From the NCBI RefSeq assembly GCF_900103585.1, contig NZ_FNHV01000007.1, forward strand, positions 226,627 to 290,626: 64,000 nt of DNA, read 5' to 3'. This DNA comes from Streptomyces sp. cf386 (GTDB taxonomy: Bacteria; Actinomycetota; Actinomycetes; Streptomycetales; Streptomycetaceae). Positions 40,970 to 49,566 of this stretch are shown piece by piece. Position numbers and translations under genes: made by a program. The stretch's first letter is position 1; every line of letters begins with the position of its first letter. The notes under the pieces were generated by a model. It saw nothing but the letters and a program-made list of their open reading frames with translations. It made no database searches and was not told the DNA's origin.

Positions 40970-43042
40970 ATGACGGCCGAGCTGGTGCGAGGGCAGAACC
41001 ACCCGCTCTCCCAGGCCCGTCTGGAGATCCGGGTCTCGGCCGGCACGCCGATCGTGGCCGGAGCCACGCTCGGCGACGAGCAGGGCAGGATCCACGGCGT
41101 CGAATGGGTGGCCCACCCCGGCGCCCCCACCCTGCCCGGCCTCGAGGTCTCCCGGCAGGCGGCGGCCGACCACCGCCTCGCGGTGGACCTGGACGCCATG
41201 CCGGAGGCCGTCCACCGGGTCAGTGTGCTGCTCGCCCTGCCGACCGGGGTGGGCGGCCCGACCCGGTTCGGCGCCATCGCAACCCCCTTCGTCGCGGTCA
41301 CCGGCCTCGACGGCACCGAGGTCGCCAGCTACACCATCACCGGTCTGGAGGCCGAGTCAGCCGTCGTCGCCCTGGAGCTCTACCGCCGCCAGGGCGCCTG
41401 GAAGGTGCGCGCGATCGGCCAGGGCTACGCCGGCGGCCTCGCCGACCTCCTCACGGACCAGGGCCTGACCCAGGCCCACCAACTCGCCGGCGGCATCAAC
41501 GAAGCCGTGGCCCAGGGCATGGCGCGCTCGGTGCCGGCGCCACCGCGGACCGACGGCGACCGCTCCCGGCAGACGGCCGCACCGGCGCTCGGCCCGGACC
41601 AGGGCGGCCCCGCACCGCAGGGTGCCCCCGGACCCGTACCACCGCAGCCGACGTCGCCGTACGGCACCCAGACACCGGGCGGGCCCGGCCAGTCGGCGGC
41701 GCAGCCGGATTCGTACGACATCCAGGCGCCCGGCGTAGCGGGCCAGTCCGCGCCGCAGCCGCCGTATCAGGGCGGAACCGGCGCCACCGATCCCGCCGAG
41801 CCGTCCGCGCCCACATCCGGCGGCCCGATCGACTACAGCCACCCGCGCCGCCAGAACGCGGCTCCGCCGCCGCCCCCGCCGACCGGACCCCCGGCCCAGC
41901 CCGGGCAACCCGCGCAGCCCGTCGCGGGTGACGCCACCGGCTGGTCCATGGACGAGCGGCTCTACAACCAGGTGTGGGGCATGTTCGAGGACCTGGCCCG
42001 GACGACCTCCGCCTACCGCAGCGCGGTCGACTTCGCCGAATCGCGCATGGAGAAGGAGCTCGACCAGGTCCTGTCGGACCCGCGCAGCCGGATCGGCGGA
42101 CAGGGCGATGCCGCACGCGAGGCGGCCCAGGCCAAGCACGCGCAACTCGTCAACCAGGCCAGGGCGACGCTCGACCGGGACATCGTGCAGCTCACCGCCG
42201 AGGCCGAGGTCGTCGAACCCGCGCTGCCGCCCGCCTACGCGCGCTGGGACAACCCCGTCTGGCACGGCTACCGCGTACCGATGGAGATCCCCATGGCCCT
42301 GCGCCTGGGCGACCTCCACCTGCCTGAGAGCGCACAGTTGCGCATCCCGATGCTGGTCCGACTGCCGCTGGAGCGCGGTCTGTGGATCGACAGCGGGCGC
42401 GGCGGATCACTCGATGGTTCGTTCACTGACTCCCACGATCTGCGGCGCCTCGCCATGGAGACGGCGGTGGCGCACGCTGCCCGGCTGCTCGCCGTCTATC
42501 CGGCGGGCGAGTTCACGGTGCATGTCATAGATCCGGCGGGTTCGGGCGCCCAGCCGCTGGCACCGCTGGTGCAGACCGGTGTGCTCGCGGCCCCGCCCGC
42601 GTTGGGCGCGGCGGGCGTCGCGGAGGTCCTGGCGCGGCTCACGCAGCGCGTCGATCTGGTGCAGATGGCGGTGCGCGGTGGTGCGCCCGACTCCCTGCCG
42701 CCCGGTTTCGACACCTCCGAGCAGCTGCTGATCGTCAACGACTTCCCGCACGGCTTCGACGACCGGGCAGTGAACCAGCTGCGCTACCTGGCGGACGAGG
42801 GTCCGGCCGTCGGCGTCCACCTGATGATGGTCGCGGACCGCGAGGAGGCGGCCGGCTACGGCCCGTTGCTCGACCCGTTGTGGCGTTCGCTTTTGCGACT
42901 GACGCCCGTTCCGGACGATCACCTCGCCGACCCGTGGGTGGGCCACGCCTGGACCTACGAGCCCTCACTCGTGCCGCTCGGCAGCCAGGTGCTTCAGCAG
43001 GTGCTCACGCAGGTCGCCGCAGCTCGCGCCAAGTACCAGTAA
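40970..43042 (+). CDS. TerD domain fused to a degenerate FtsK/HerA-like domain
   Basis: A 690-residue protein. Residues 1-170 are a divergent TerD domain (LSQARLEIRVSAGTPIVAGA to YAGGLADLLTDQG). Residues 185-325 are a Pro/Gln/Gly-rich linker, followed by a helical segment (330-420). Residues 430-690 resemble an FtsK/HerA ATPase: strand IPMLVRLPLERGLWIDSG where Walker A should be (no GKS/T), AGEFTVHVIDPAG, and LLIVNDFPHGFDDRAVNQLRYLADEG near 586 in the Walker B place, followed by GVHLMMVADRE. Nucleotide hydrolysis is doubtful; a binding or scaffold role is inferred. It follows terD after 64 bases. Confidence 0.8.
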   Translation: MTAELVRGQNHPLSQARLEIRVSAGTPIVAGATLGDEQGRIHGVEWVAHPGAPTLPGLEVSRQAAADHRLAVDLDAMPEAVHRVSVLLALPTGVGGPTRFGAIATPFVAVTGLDGTEVASYTITGLEAESAVVALELYRRQGAWKVRAIGQGYAGGLADLLTDQGLTQAHQLAGGINEAVAQGMARSVPAPPRTDGDRSRQTAAPALGPDQGGPAPQGAPGPVPPQPTSPYGTQTPGGPGQSAAQPDSYDIQAPGVAGQSAPQPPYQGGTGATDPAEPSAPTSGGPIDYSHPRRQNAAPPPPPPTGPPAQPGQPAQPVAGDATGWSMDERLYNQVWGMFEDLARTTSAYRSAVDFAESRMEKELDQVLSDPRSRIGGQGDAAREAAQAKHAQLVNQARATLDRDIVQLTAEAEVVEPALPPAYARWDNPVWHGYRVPMEIPMALRLGDLHLPESAQLRIPMLVRLPLERGLWIDSGRGGSLDGSFTDSHDLRRLAMETAVAHAARLLAVYPAGEFTVHVIDPAGSGAQPLAPLVQTGVLAAPPALGAAGVAEVLARLTQRVDLVQMAVRGGAPDSLPPGFDTSEQLLIVNDFPHGFDDRAVNQLRYLADEGPAVGVHLMMVADREEAAGYGPLLDPLWRSLLRLTPVPDDHLADPWVGHAWTYEPSLVPLGSQVLQQVLTQVAAARAKYQ

Positions 43043-43123
43043 AGCGCCCCTGACCAGCACACTTGGCGTTTATTTTGCCAATCGCTTTACCTTTCCTTGG
43101 TGATTGGGGTACTGTTCATTGCA

Positions 43124-43227
43124 CGGAGGGGAGTACTCCCTGTCTGTTGTCTGCTGCGACGTACCCGTCAATACGGATCCGGCCAGATCCCGGGGCGTCG
43201 GCCCATAGTGGGTGGAAGAGACCTCCG
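43124..43227 (+). ncRNA. Probable yybP-ykoY manganese riboswitch upstream of terC
   Basis: CGGAGG (43124-43129) pairs with CCTCCG (43222-43227) to close the element. Directly inside the 5' arm is GGGGAGTAC, close to the conserved GGGGAGUAGC loop, and CCCGTCAATACGGATCCGG (43164-43182) matches the second conserved CGTCA...CCGG part. This class senses Mn2+ and is known to precede TerC/Alx-type genes, as here. The element ends 48 bases before the terC start. A TTTACC/TACTGT pair at 43086 and 43110 may be the promoter. Confidence 0.7.
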
Positions 43228-43274
43228 GCGCGCGACGACGCTGACATTTGCCGTTACGTACTGCCGGAGGCGCA

Positions 43275-44276
43275 GTGGATGTTTCCCCGACCCTATGGGT
43301 CCTGACCATCGTGGGCCTTGCCGCCCTTATCGCGGTCGATTTTTTCATCGGCCGCAAGCCGCATGACGTGTCGATCAAGGAAGCCGGGATCTGGACCGTC
43401 GTCTGGATCGTCCTGGCGGGCCTCTTCGGGCTCGGCCTGATGATCTTCGGCGGTGGACAGGCAGGCGGCGAGTTCTTCGCGGGCTTCATCACCGAGAAGT
43501 CACTGAGTGTCGACAACCTCTTCGTCTTCGTCCTGATCATGGCGAAGTTCGCGGTGCCGTCCCAATACCAGCAGCGGGTGCTGCTGGTCGGTGTCCTCAT
43601 AGCCCTGGTGCTGCGGGCCATTTTCATCGCAGCGGGTGCCGCGATCCTCGCCAGCTTCGCCTGGGTGTTCTACATCTTCGGTGCCTTCCTGATCTGGACC
43701 GCCTGGAAGCTCATCCAGGAGGCCCGGGCCAGCGAGGAGGACGAGGAGTGGGAGGAGAACAAGCTGCTCAAGGCCGCCGAGCGCAGGTTCGGTGTCGCCG
43801 ACCGCTACCACGGCACCAAGCTGTGGATCCGGGAGAACGGCAAGCGGGTCATGACCCCGATGCTGGTCGTGATGCTGGCGATCGGTACCACTGACGTGCT
43901 GTTCGCGCTGGACTCCATCCCGGCGATCTTCGGTCTGACGCAGGACCCGTACATCGTGTTCACGGCCAACGCCTTCGCGCTGATGGGTCTGCGGCAGCTG
44001 TACTTCCTCATCGGTGGCCTGCTGAAGAAGCTGGTCCACCTCAGCTACGGTCTGTCGATCATCCTGGGCTTCATCGGTGTGAAGCTGGTGCTGCACGCGC
44101 TGCACGAGTCCGGCGTCCACGTCCCCGAGATCAGCATTCCGGTCTCGCTCGGCGTGATCTGCGCGGTCCTGATCGTCACCACGATCACCAGCCTGAGGGC
44201 TTCGAAGAAGCAGGCGGCGGCCGAGGCGGCACAGGAGCGGAGCGAAGGCACTCCGAAGGACAGCATCGACGTCTGA
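43275..44276 (+). CDS. TerC family membrane protein (Alx type)
   Basis: A 333-residue protein from the GTG at 43275 with GGAGG 4 bases upstream. Nine or so membrane helices are visible. Motifs with membrane acidic residues are present: AVDFFIG, ITEKSLSVDNLFVFVLIM and AIGTTDVLFALDSIPAIFGLTQDPYIVF. An acidic loop (EEDEEWEENK) lies mid-protein and the C-terminal tail is charged. Family members export Mn2+ and are tied to tellurite and alkaline stress. The upstream riboswitch supports a manganese role, and the preceding TerD genes a Ter context. Confidence 0.93.
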   Translation: MDVSPTLWVLTIVGLAALIAVDFFIGRKPHDVSIKEAGIWTVVWIVLAGLFGLGLMIFGGGQAGGEFFAGFITEKSLSVDNLFVFVLIMAKFAVPSQYQQRVLLVGVLIALVLRAIFIAAGAAILASFAWVFYIFGAFLIWTAWKLIQEARASEEDEEWEENKLLKAAERRFGVADRYHGTKLWIRENGKRVMTPMLVVMLAIGTTDVLFALDSIPAIFGLTQDPYIVFTANAFALMGLRQLYFLIGGLLKKLVHLSYGLSIILGFIGVKLVLHALHESGVHVPEISIPVSLGVICAVLIVTTITSLRASKKQAAAEAAQERSEGTPKDSIDV

Positions 44277-44301
44277 CCAAGTCGGACGTAGGAACAACCA
44301 A

Positions 44302-44351
44302 CACCGGGAGTGGTGCCCAGCGAATCGCCGAGCACCGCTCCTGGTGCTTTG
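44302..44351 (+). terminator. Intrinsic terminator after terC
   Basis: CACCGGGAGTGGTGC (44302-44316) pairs with GCACCGCTCCTGGTG (44332-44346) with two mismatches and is followed by CTTTG. It starts 26 bases after the terC stop. Confidence 0.75.
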
Positions 44352-44572
44352 TTGTCCGCGGGGTTTCCTCGACCGGCGACCAAGTCTCGCGGAGCAGACG
44401 GCCGCGCTGTGCAGCAGGGCGCCGTCCTTCACGGACTGCGACGTACAGGAGACGACCGATTTCGCGTAGCGACATACGACCCACAGGAACCCCGCACCCC
44501 GAGGGCACGGGGCCACCCGACACCCACCCGGACCGGAATGCGAACCCCCAAGCCCTCTGCGACGATCGCTCC

Positions 44573-45673
44573 ATGATCGATCGGCTCAGGCCGCTCACGA
44601 CCCGGTGGACGTCCTTCGTGCCGGTGCTCGCGGTCGTCCTGCTGGTCTTCACCTGGGGACGGGACCTGCCCGGCTGGGTCGTCGCCCTGGCGACGCTCGT
44701 CCTCGCGGGGGCCGTCCTGGCCGCCGTGCACCACGCCGAAGTGATCGCCCACAGAGTCGGTGAACCCTTCGGCTCCCTGGTCCTCGCCGTCGCTGTCACG
44801 ATCATCGAGGTCGCCCTGATCGTGACCCTGATGGCGGACGGCGGCGACAAGAGCTCCACCCTCGCCCGGGACACCGTCTTCGCAGCCGTGATGATCACCT
44901 GCAACGGCATCGTCGGCCTCTGCCTGCTGGTCGCCTCGCTGCGACACCGTACGGCGGTGTTCAACCCCGAGGGCACCGGAGCCGCGCTCGCGACGGTCGC
45001 CACCCTGGCCACGCTCAGCCTGGTGCTGCCGACGTTCACGACGAGCAAGCCCGGGCCGGAGTTCTCCACCGTCCAGCTGACGTTCGCGGCGCTCTCCTCG
45101 TTGATCCTCTACGGCCTGTTCGTGGCGACCCAGACCGTGCGGCACCGCGACTACTTCCTGCCCATCACCCGGCAGGGCCAAGTGATCACTGTGGACGACC
45201 ACGCCACCGCGCCCTCCGCCCGCACCGCCTTGATCAGCCTGGGGCTGCTGTGCCTGGCCCTGATCGGCGTGGTCGGCCTGGCCAAGGGCGTGTCGCCCAC
45301 CATCGAGTCCGGCGTGGCGGCCGCCGACCTGCCTCACGCCGTCGTCGGCGTGATCATCGCCCTGCTGGTGCTGCTCCCCGAGACGATCGCCGCGCTGCGC
45401 TCCGCCCGCCGTGACCGTGTGCAGACCAGCCTGAACCTCGCGCTCGGCTCGGCGATGGCCAGCATCGGCCTGACCATCCCCGCCGTCGCCCTGGCCTCCA
45501 TCTGGCTCTCCGGCCCCCTCGTCCTCGGCCTCGGCCCCACTCACATGGTGCTGCTCGCCCTGACGGTGGTGGTGAGCGCGCTGACGGTGGTGCCGGGCCG
45601 GGCGACGCCGCTCCAGGGCGGCGTCCACCTGGTGCTGTTCGCGGCGTATCTGGAGCTCGCGCTCAATCCGTAG
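44573..45673 (+). CDS. Ca2+/H+ antiporter (CaX/ChaA family)
   Basis: A 366-residue protein with eleven predicted membrane helices. The two alpha-repeats of the family are visible: LVLAVAVTIIEVALIVTLM with FAAVMITCNGIVGLCLL in the first half, and LLVLLPETIAALRSA with LNLALGSAMASIGLTIPAVALA in the second; the conserved membrane Glu residues (IIEV and LPET) are intact. It exchanges Ca2+ (or Na+/K+ in ChaA) against protons at the cell membrane. It follows the Ter group and may belong to the same cation-stress neighbourhood but has its own promoter region. Confidence 0.9.
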   Translation: MIDRLRPLTTRWTSFVPVLAVVLLVFTWGRDLPGWVVALATLVLAGAVLAAVHHAEVIAHRVGEPFGSLVLAVAVTIIEVALIVTLMADGGDKSSTLARDTVFAAVMITCNGIVGLCLLVASLRHRTAVFNPEGTGAALATVATLATLSLVLPTFTTSKPGPEFSTVQLTFAALSSLILYGLFVATQTVRHRDYFLPITRQGQVITVDDHATAPSARTALISLGLLCLALIGVVGLAKGVSPTIESGVAAADLPHAVVGVIIALLVLLPETIAALRSARRDRVQTSLNLALGSAMASIGLTIPAVALASIWLSGPLVLGLGPTHMVLLALTVVVSALTVVPGRATPLQGGVHLVLFAAYLELALNP

Positions 45674-45728
45674 CCGCCGTCGCTTCTGGAGCGCGCGCCC
45701 AAGTCGTGGCCGCCGTCTTTCCTGTGTG

Positions 45729-45763
45729 CAGTGAAGCCCGTCACCCGGTGGCGGGCTTCACTG
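45729..45763. terminator. Bidirectional terminator overlapping the MHS transporter end
   Basis: CAGTGAAGCCCG (45729-45740) and CGGGCTTCACTG (45752-45763) form a perfect 12-base stem around an 11-base loop. The stop codon of the transporter lies in the loop. It separates two convergent genes. Confidence 0.8.
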
Positions 45764-47045
45764 CCTCAGCGGTTGCCGGACGCGTCTCCGGCAGCAGTGC
45801 GAAGCACCCCAGGCTGAGCAGTGCGATCCCCGTCAGATACGCCCCCACACCCCAGGGCACCCGGCCGCCCTGCTCGGCGAGCGCGGTCGCCGCGATCGGC
45901 GTGAGTGCGCCCCCGAGAACGCCACCGAGGTTGTAGCCCACCGCGGCGCCGGTGCAGCGCACCCGGGGCTCGTACAACTCCGGCAGATACGCGGCGATCA
46001 CGGCGAACATCGTGATGAACGCGAGCATCGCCCCGAGGAAGCCCAGGAACATCAGCAACGGCTCGCCCGTGGCGAGGAGCGCGACCATCGGGAACATCCA
46101 GAGGGCGGCGGCAGTGCATCCGATCAGGGTCAGGGGCCGCCGCCCGTACCGGTCGCCGAGCACCGCCGCCACCGGTGTGAGCGAGCCCTTCACCAGGACC
46201 ACGGCCATGATGCAGGTCAGCATGACGCTGCGGTCCACTCCGAGTCGCTCCGTGGCGTAGGCGAGGGACCAGGTGGTCACGGCGTAGAAGATCGCGTATC
46301 CGATGGCGAGCGCCCCGGCCGTCAGCAGCACCAGCCGCCAGTGGTCGCGCACGACCTCGGCGAGCGGCACGCGCGCGTGGTCGTCGATTTCGAGGAACCG
46401 GGGACTCTCGGTGAGCGACGACCGCAGCCACAGCCCCACCACGGCCAGCACGCCGGCCGCCCAGAAGGGCACCCGCCATCCCCACGCGGCGAACTGCGCC
46501 TCGGTCAGCGTCGCCGACAGCGCCAGCACCACCCCATTGGCGAGCAGGAAGCCGACCGCGGGCCCGACCTGCGGGAAGCTGGACCACAGACCGCGTCGCT
46601 CGACCGGCGCGTGCTCCACGGTCAGCAGTACGGCACCACCCCACTCGCCGCCGAGGCCGAGCCCCTGCAGAAAGCGCAGCACGAGCAGCAGCAGGGGAGC
46701 GAACACACCGATCGTGTCGTACGTCGGTACGCAGCCGACCGCGACCGTGGAGGCACCGGTCAGCAGCAGCGAGGCGACGAGGACCGGCCGACGTCCGTGC
46801 CGGTCGCCGATGTGCCCGAACAGCACCGACCCCAGTGGCCGGGCCACAAAGCCCACGCCGAACGTCACGAAGGCGGCCAGGGTCCCCGCGACCGGCGAGA
46901 ACGTCGGGAAGAACAGTGGGCCCAGGACCAGCGCCGCAGCGGTGCCGTAGACGAAGAAGTCGTAGAACTCGATGGCTGTCCCGGCGAGCGAGGCAGTCGC
47001 GAGCCGCAGCATGGAGGGAGTCTTAACGGTGCGTACATCTTGCAT
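45741..47045 (-). CDS. MHS-type MFS metabolite/H+ symporter
   Basis: A 434-residue transporter with twelve helices. ASLAGTAIEFYDFFVYGTAAALV at the N-terminus, GHIGDRHGRRPVLVASLLL after helix 2, LLVLRFLQGLGLGGEWGGAVLL and the second-half loop LGDRYGRRPLTLIG are the hallmarks of the metabolite:H+ symporter (shikimate, proline, dicarboxylate) subfamily. The substrate is probably an organic acid or betaine; it cannot be fixed from sequence. The gene is single. Confidence 0.9.
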   Translation of the reverse strand: MQDVRTVKTPSMLRLATASLAGTAIEFYDFFVYGTAAALVLGPLFFPTFSPVAGTLAAFVTFGVGFVARPLGSVLFGHIGDRHGRRPVLVASLLLTGASTVAVGCVPTYDTIGVFAPLLLLVLRFLQGLGLGGEWGGAVLLTVEHAPVERRGLWSSFPQVGPAVGFLLANGVVLALSATLTEAQFAAWGWRVPFWAAGVLAVVGLWLRSSLTESPRFLEIDDHARVPLAEVVRDHWRLVLLTAGALAIGYAIFYAVTTWSLAYATERLGVDRSVMLTCIMAVVLVKGSLTPVAAVLGDRYGRRPLTLIGCTAAALWMFPMVALLATGEPLLMFLGFLGAMLAFITMFAVIAAYLPELYEPRVRCTGAAVGYNLGGVLGGALTPIAATALAEQGGRVPWGVGAYLTGIALLSLGCFALLPETRPATAEAVKPATG

Positions 47046-47106
47046 GCTGCGTCAACTACCCACGGTGACCACGGGTTACGGGGGCGTACGGGCGCGCGGG
47101 GCTTCG

Positions 47107-48153
47107 TCAGTAGGTGACGGTGATGCGCCGGGCCGGCCCGTCGACGCGGACGATTCCGCCGTAGGGGATGACGAGTTGCGGGTCGGTGTGGCCGAAGTCC
47201 ACGTCGAAGACGATCGGGGTGTTGGGGGCATACGCACGCATGGCCCGTAGCACGGCCTCACGTTGCTCGGCTGCGTAACTAGCGGCAACCTCCGGGCTGT
47301 TGGGACGCTCGAAGGACCAGGTCTTCGCCCGGCCCATGAGCAGGCCCGAGAAGCGCTGGAGCAGCCCGCGCTCGCCCATGTTCCGGAGGGTCCGGAAGAC
47401 CTCGTTGGCGTTCGGCATCTCCTCCGAGGTCTCCAGCAGCAGTACTCCACCGTCGTACTCCGAGAGGTCACGCGCGATCTCCCGGTCGGCCATCAGCAGC
47501 CAGCCGACGATCTCCAGACAGCCGCCCCAGGTGCGGCCCTCCACCACCCGGTCGGCGTTCACCCAGGTCCATCCGCCGCCGGGCCTCGTCTCCGGCTCCG
47601 CGTCGAAGGTCGCCGGGTCGGCCCAGTCGCGGTCGATGTCGTTCCAGCGCTCGGCGGGCCGGAGTTCGTACTCACCGGAGGTGAACAGTGCGGCCCGCAG
47701 TGATTCGGCGGTCAACGGTTCCATGGCGACGGATCGGCCCAGCGCAGTCATCACGGTCGCTCCGTGATACCCGACGATCCCCGAGTTACGCAGATACATG
47801 AGCAGGTTCGTGTTGTCACTCATCCCGAAGAACGGCTTCGGGTTCGCCCGGATCAACTCGCGGTCCAGCAGCGGCAGCACGGTGATCTGGTCGTCGCCGC
47901 CGATGGACGCGATGACCGCCTTGATTCCGGGGTCGGCGAACGCGGCGTGGATGTCGTCGGCCCGCTCCTGCGGGGTCGAGCCCATCTTGCGGGTCGCCGG
48001 GTACTCGACCGGTTCGAGCTCGTAGTCCTTGCGCAGCCGCTCCAGGCCCAGTTCAAAGGGGCGCGGGAACAGGCCGGGCAGGCCCGCGCCGGGGGAGATG
48101 ACGGCGATGCGGTCGCCGGGGGAGGGCTTGGGAGGGTACGAGATCATGGTCAT
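47107..48153 (-). CDS. S66 family peptidase (LD-carboxypeptidase/MccF-like)
   Basis: A 348-residue protein from the ATG at 48153 (no ribosome site is visible, so the start may be leaderless or shifted). SPGDRIAVISPGAGLPGLFPRPFELG is the family N-terminus; the nucleophile Ser is in FFGMSDNTNLLMYL, and the catalytic Glu and His lie in VLLLETSEE and DVDFGHTDPQ. Members cleave murein tetrapeptides or hydrolyse microcin-C-type antibiotics for self-protection. The length fits MccF-like proteins. It is divergent from aroQ. Confidence 0.87.
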   Translation of the reverse strand: MTMISYPPKPSPGDRIAVISPGAGLPGLFPRPFELGLERLRKDYELEPVEYPATRKMGSTPQERADDIHAAFADPGIKAVIASIGGDDQITVLPLLDRELIRANPKPFFGMSDNTNLLMYLRNSGIVGYHGATVMTALGRSVAMEPLTAESLRAALFTSGEYELRPAERWNDIDRDWADPATFDAEPETRPGGGWTWVNADRVVEGRTWGGCLEIVGWLLMADREIARDLSEYDGGVLLLETSEEMPNANEVFRTLRNMGERGLLQRFSGLLMGRAKTWSFERPNSPEVAASYAAEQREAVLRAMRAYAPNTPIVFDVDFGHTDPQLVIPYGGIVRVDGPARRITVTY

Positions 48154-48257
48154 GACTGGAGGGTAGGACCCGCGGCCTGGGCCTTGCACCGTGATAAACC
48201 GGGGTCTGAGCAGCGGTGGTCGACGGACCGCCCGACCCCGAACGGACCGGAGGAACC

Positions 48258-48731
48258 GTGCCCCGCACCCTGGCCAACGCCCCGATCATGATTCTCAACG
48301 GCCCCAACCTGAACCTGCTCGGCCAGCGCCAGCCGGAGATCTACGGCTCCGAGACCCTGGCCGATGTCGAGGCCCTGTGCGCGAAGGCGGCGGCCGCGCA
48401 CGGCGGCACGATCGACTTCCGGCAGTCCAACCACGAGGGTGAGTTGGTCGACTGGATCCACGAGGCACGGCTGAACCACTGCGGGATCGTGATCAACCCC
48501 GGCGCCTATTCGCACACGTCGGTTGCGATTCTGGACGCACTCAACACCTGTGACGGACTGCCCGTGTTGGAGGTCCACATCTCAAACATCCACAAGCGCG
48601 AGTCGTTCCGGCACCACTCGTACGTCTCCCTGCGCGCCGACGGCGTCATCGCGGGGTGCGGTGTGCAGGGATACGCCTTCGGGGTGGAGCGGATCGCGGC
48701 GCTTGCGGGCGCTGGGCAGTCGGACACCTGA
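48258..48731 (+). CDS. aroQ: Type II 3-dehydroquinate dehydratase
   Basis: A 157-residue protein from the GTG at 48258, with GGAGGAA 4 bases upstream. All type II signatures are present: ILNGPNLNLLGQRQPEIYG with the catalytic Tyr, FRQSNHEGELVDWIHEA, NPGAYSHTSVAILDAL with the catalytic His nearby, VHISNIHKRESFRHHSYVS and IAGCGVQGYAFGVE. It dehydrates 3-dehydroquinate in the shikimate pathway and works as a dodecamer. It stands apart from other aro genes. Confidence 0.96.
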   Translation: MPRTLANAPIMILNGPNLNLLGQRQPEIYGSETLADVEALCAKAAAAHGGTIDFRQSNHEGELVDWIHEARLNHCGIVINPGAYSHTSVAILDALNTCDGLPVLEVHISNIHKRESFRHHSYVSLRADGVIAGCGVQGYAFGVERIAALAGAGQSDT

Positions 48732-48781
48732 CCTGGACGGGCGGGGCGGGCGGCCACAAGACGTAGGCGGCGGTGCGGATG

Positions 48782-48818
48782 TGTAAGGACCGCCCCGCCA
48801 CTGCGAGCGGTCCTTACA
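48782..48818. terminator. Bidirectional terminator between aroQ and the ABC operon
   Basis: TGTAAGGACCGC (48782-48793) and GCGGTCCTTACA (48807-48818) form a perfect 12-base stem. The stop codon of the converging ATPase gene lies in the right arm. Confidence 0.8.
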
Positions 48819-49566
48819 GCCGCCCCGCCTCCACGATCCGCCGCAGGAAGCGCTGAGTGCGCTCCTGCTGCGGATCGCCGAAGATCTGCTCGGCCGTGCC
48901 GCGCTCCAGCACCACGCCTCCGTCCAGAAAGCAAACCTGGTCGGCGACCTCGCGCGCGAACCCCATCTCATGGGTGGCCAGCACCATGGTCATCCCGTCC
49001 CCCTTCAAGTCGCGGACGACGGTGAGGACTTCGCCCACGAGCTCCGGGTCGAGCGCGGCGGTGACCTCGTCGAGCAGCAGCAGTCGGGGTCGTACGGCGA
49101 TCGCGCGCACGATCGCGACGCGCTGCTGCTGGCCGCCGCTCAGCCGATCCGGGTACTCGCCGGCCTTCTCGGCCAACCCGAGCCGCTCCAGCAGCTCACG
49201 CGCGCGTGCCTCGGCCTCCGTGCGGGACACGCCGTGCACACGGCGTGGGGCGAGAGTGATGTTCTCCAGGACCGTCATGTGCGGGAAGAGGTTGTACGCC
49301 TGGAACACCACGCCGATACGGCGCCGTACGGCGTCCTGGTCGACGCGCGGATCGGTGATCTCCTCGCCGTCCAGCCAGATAGCGCCGTCGTCGATGTCCT
49401 CCAGGAGGTTCGCGCACCGCAGCAGCGTCGACTTGCCGGAGCCGGAGGCACCGATCAGCGCGGTCACCGTGTGCGGGGCGACCTCCAGGTCGATGTCCCG
49501 CAGCACGACCGAGCCGCCGAAGGTCTTGCGGACGGACTCCATGCGCAGCACAGGTGCGTCGCTCAC
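48814..49566 (-). CDS. Amino-acid ABC transporter ATPase (GlnQ type)
   Basis: A 250-residue ATPase of polar amino-acid importers: Walker A GASGSGKSTLLRC near residue 37, Q-loop VVFQAYNLFPHMTVLENI, signature LSGGQQQRVAIVRA near 141, Walker B LLLLDEVTAALDPE near 162, and His switch LATHEMGFARE. Its GTG start overlaps the stop of the permease gene (GTGA). It is the third gene of a binding protein-permease-ATPase operon. Confidence 0.94.
   Translation of the reverse strand: MSDAPVLRMESVRKTFGGSVVLRDIDLEVAPHTVTALIGASGSGKSTLLRCANLLEDIDDGAIWLDGEEITDPRVDQDAVRRRIGVVFQAYNLFPHMTVLENITLAPRRVHGVSRTEAEARARELLERLGLAEKAGEYPDRLSGGQQQRVAIVRAIAVRPRLLLLDEVTAALDPELVGEVLTVVRDLKGDGMTMVLATHEMGFAREVADQVCFLDGGVVLERGTAEQIFGDPQQERTQRFLRRIVEAGRL

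Noticed and set aside
43063..43081. TTGGC-GTTTATTTT-GCCAA hairpin behind the TerD-fusion gene
   Set aside because: The 5-base stem is too weak and has no T-run, so I did not call it a terminator; it could be an operator for the terC promoter.
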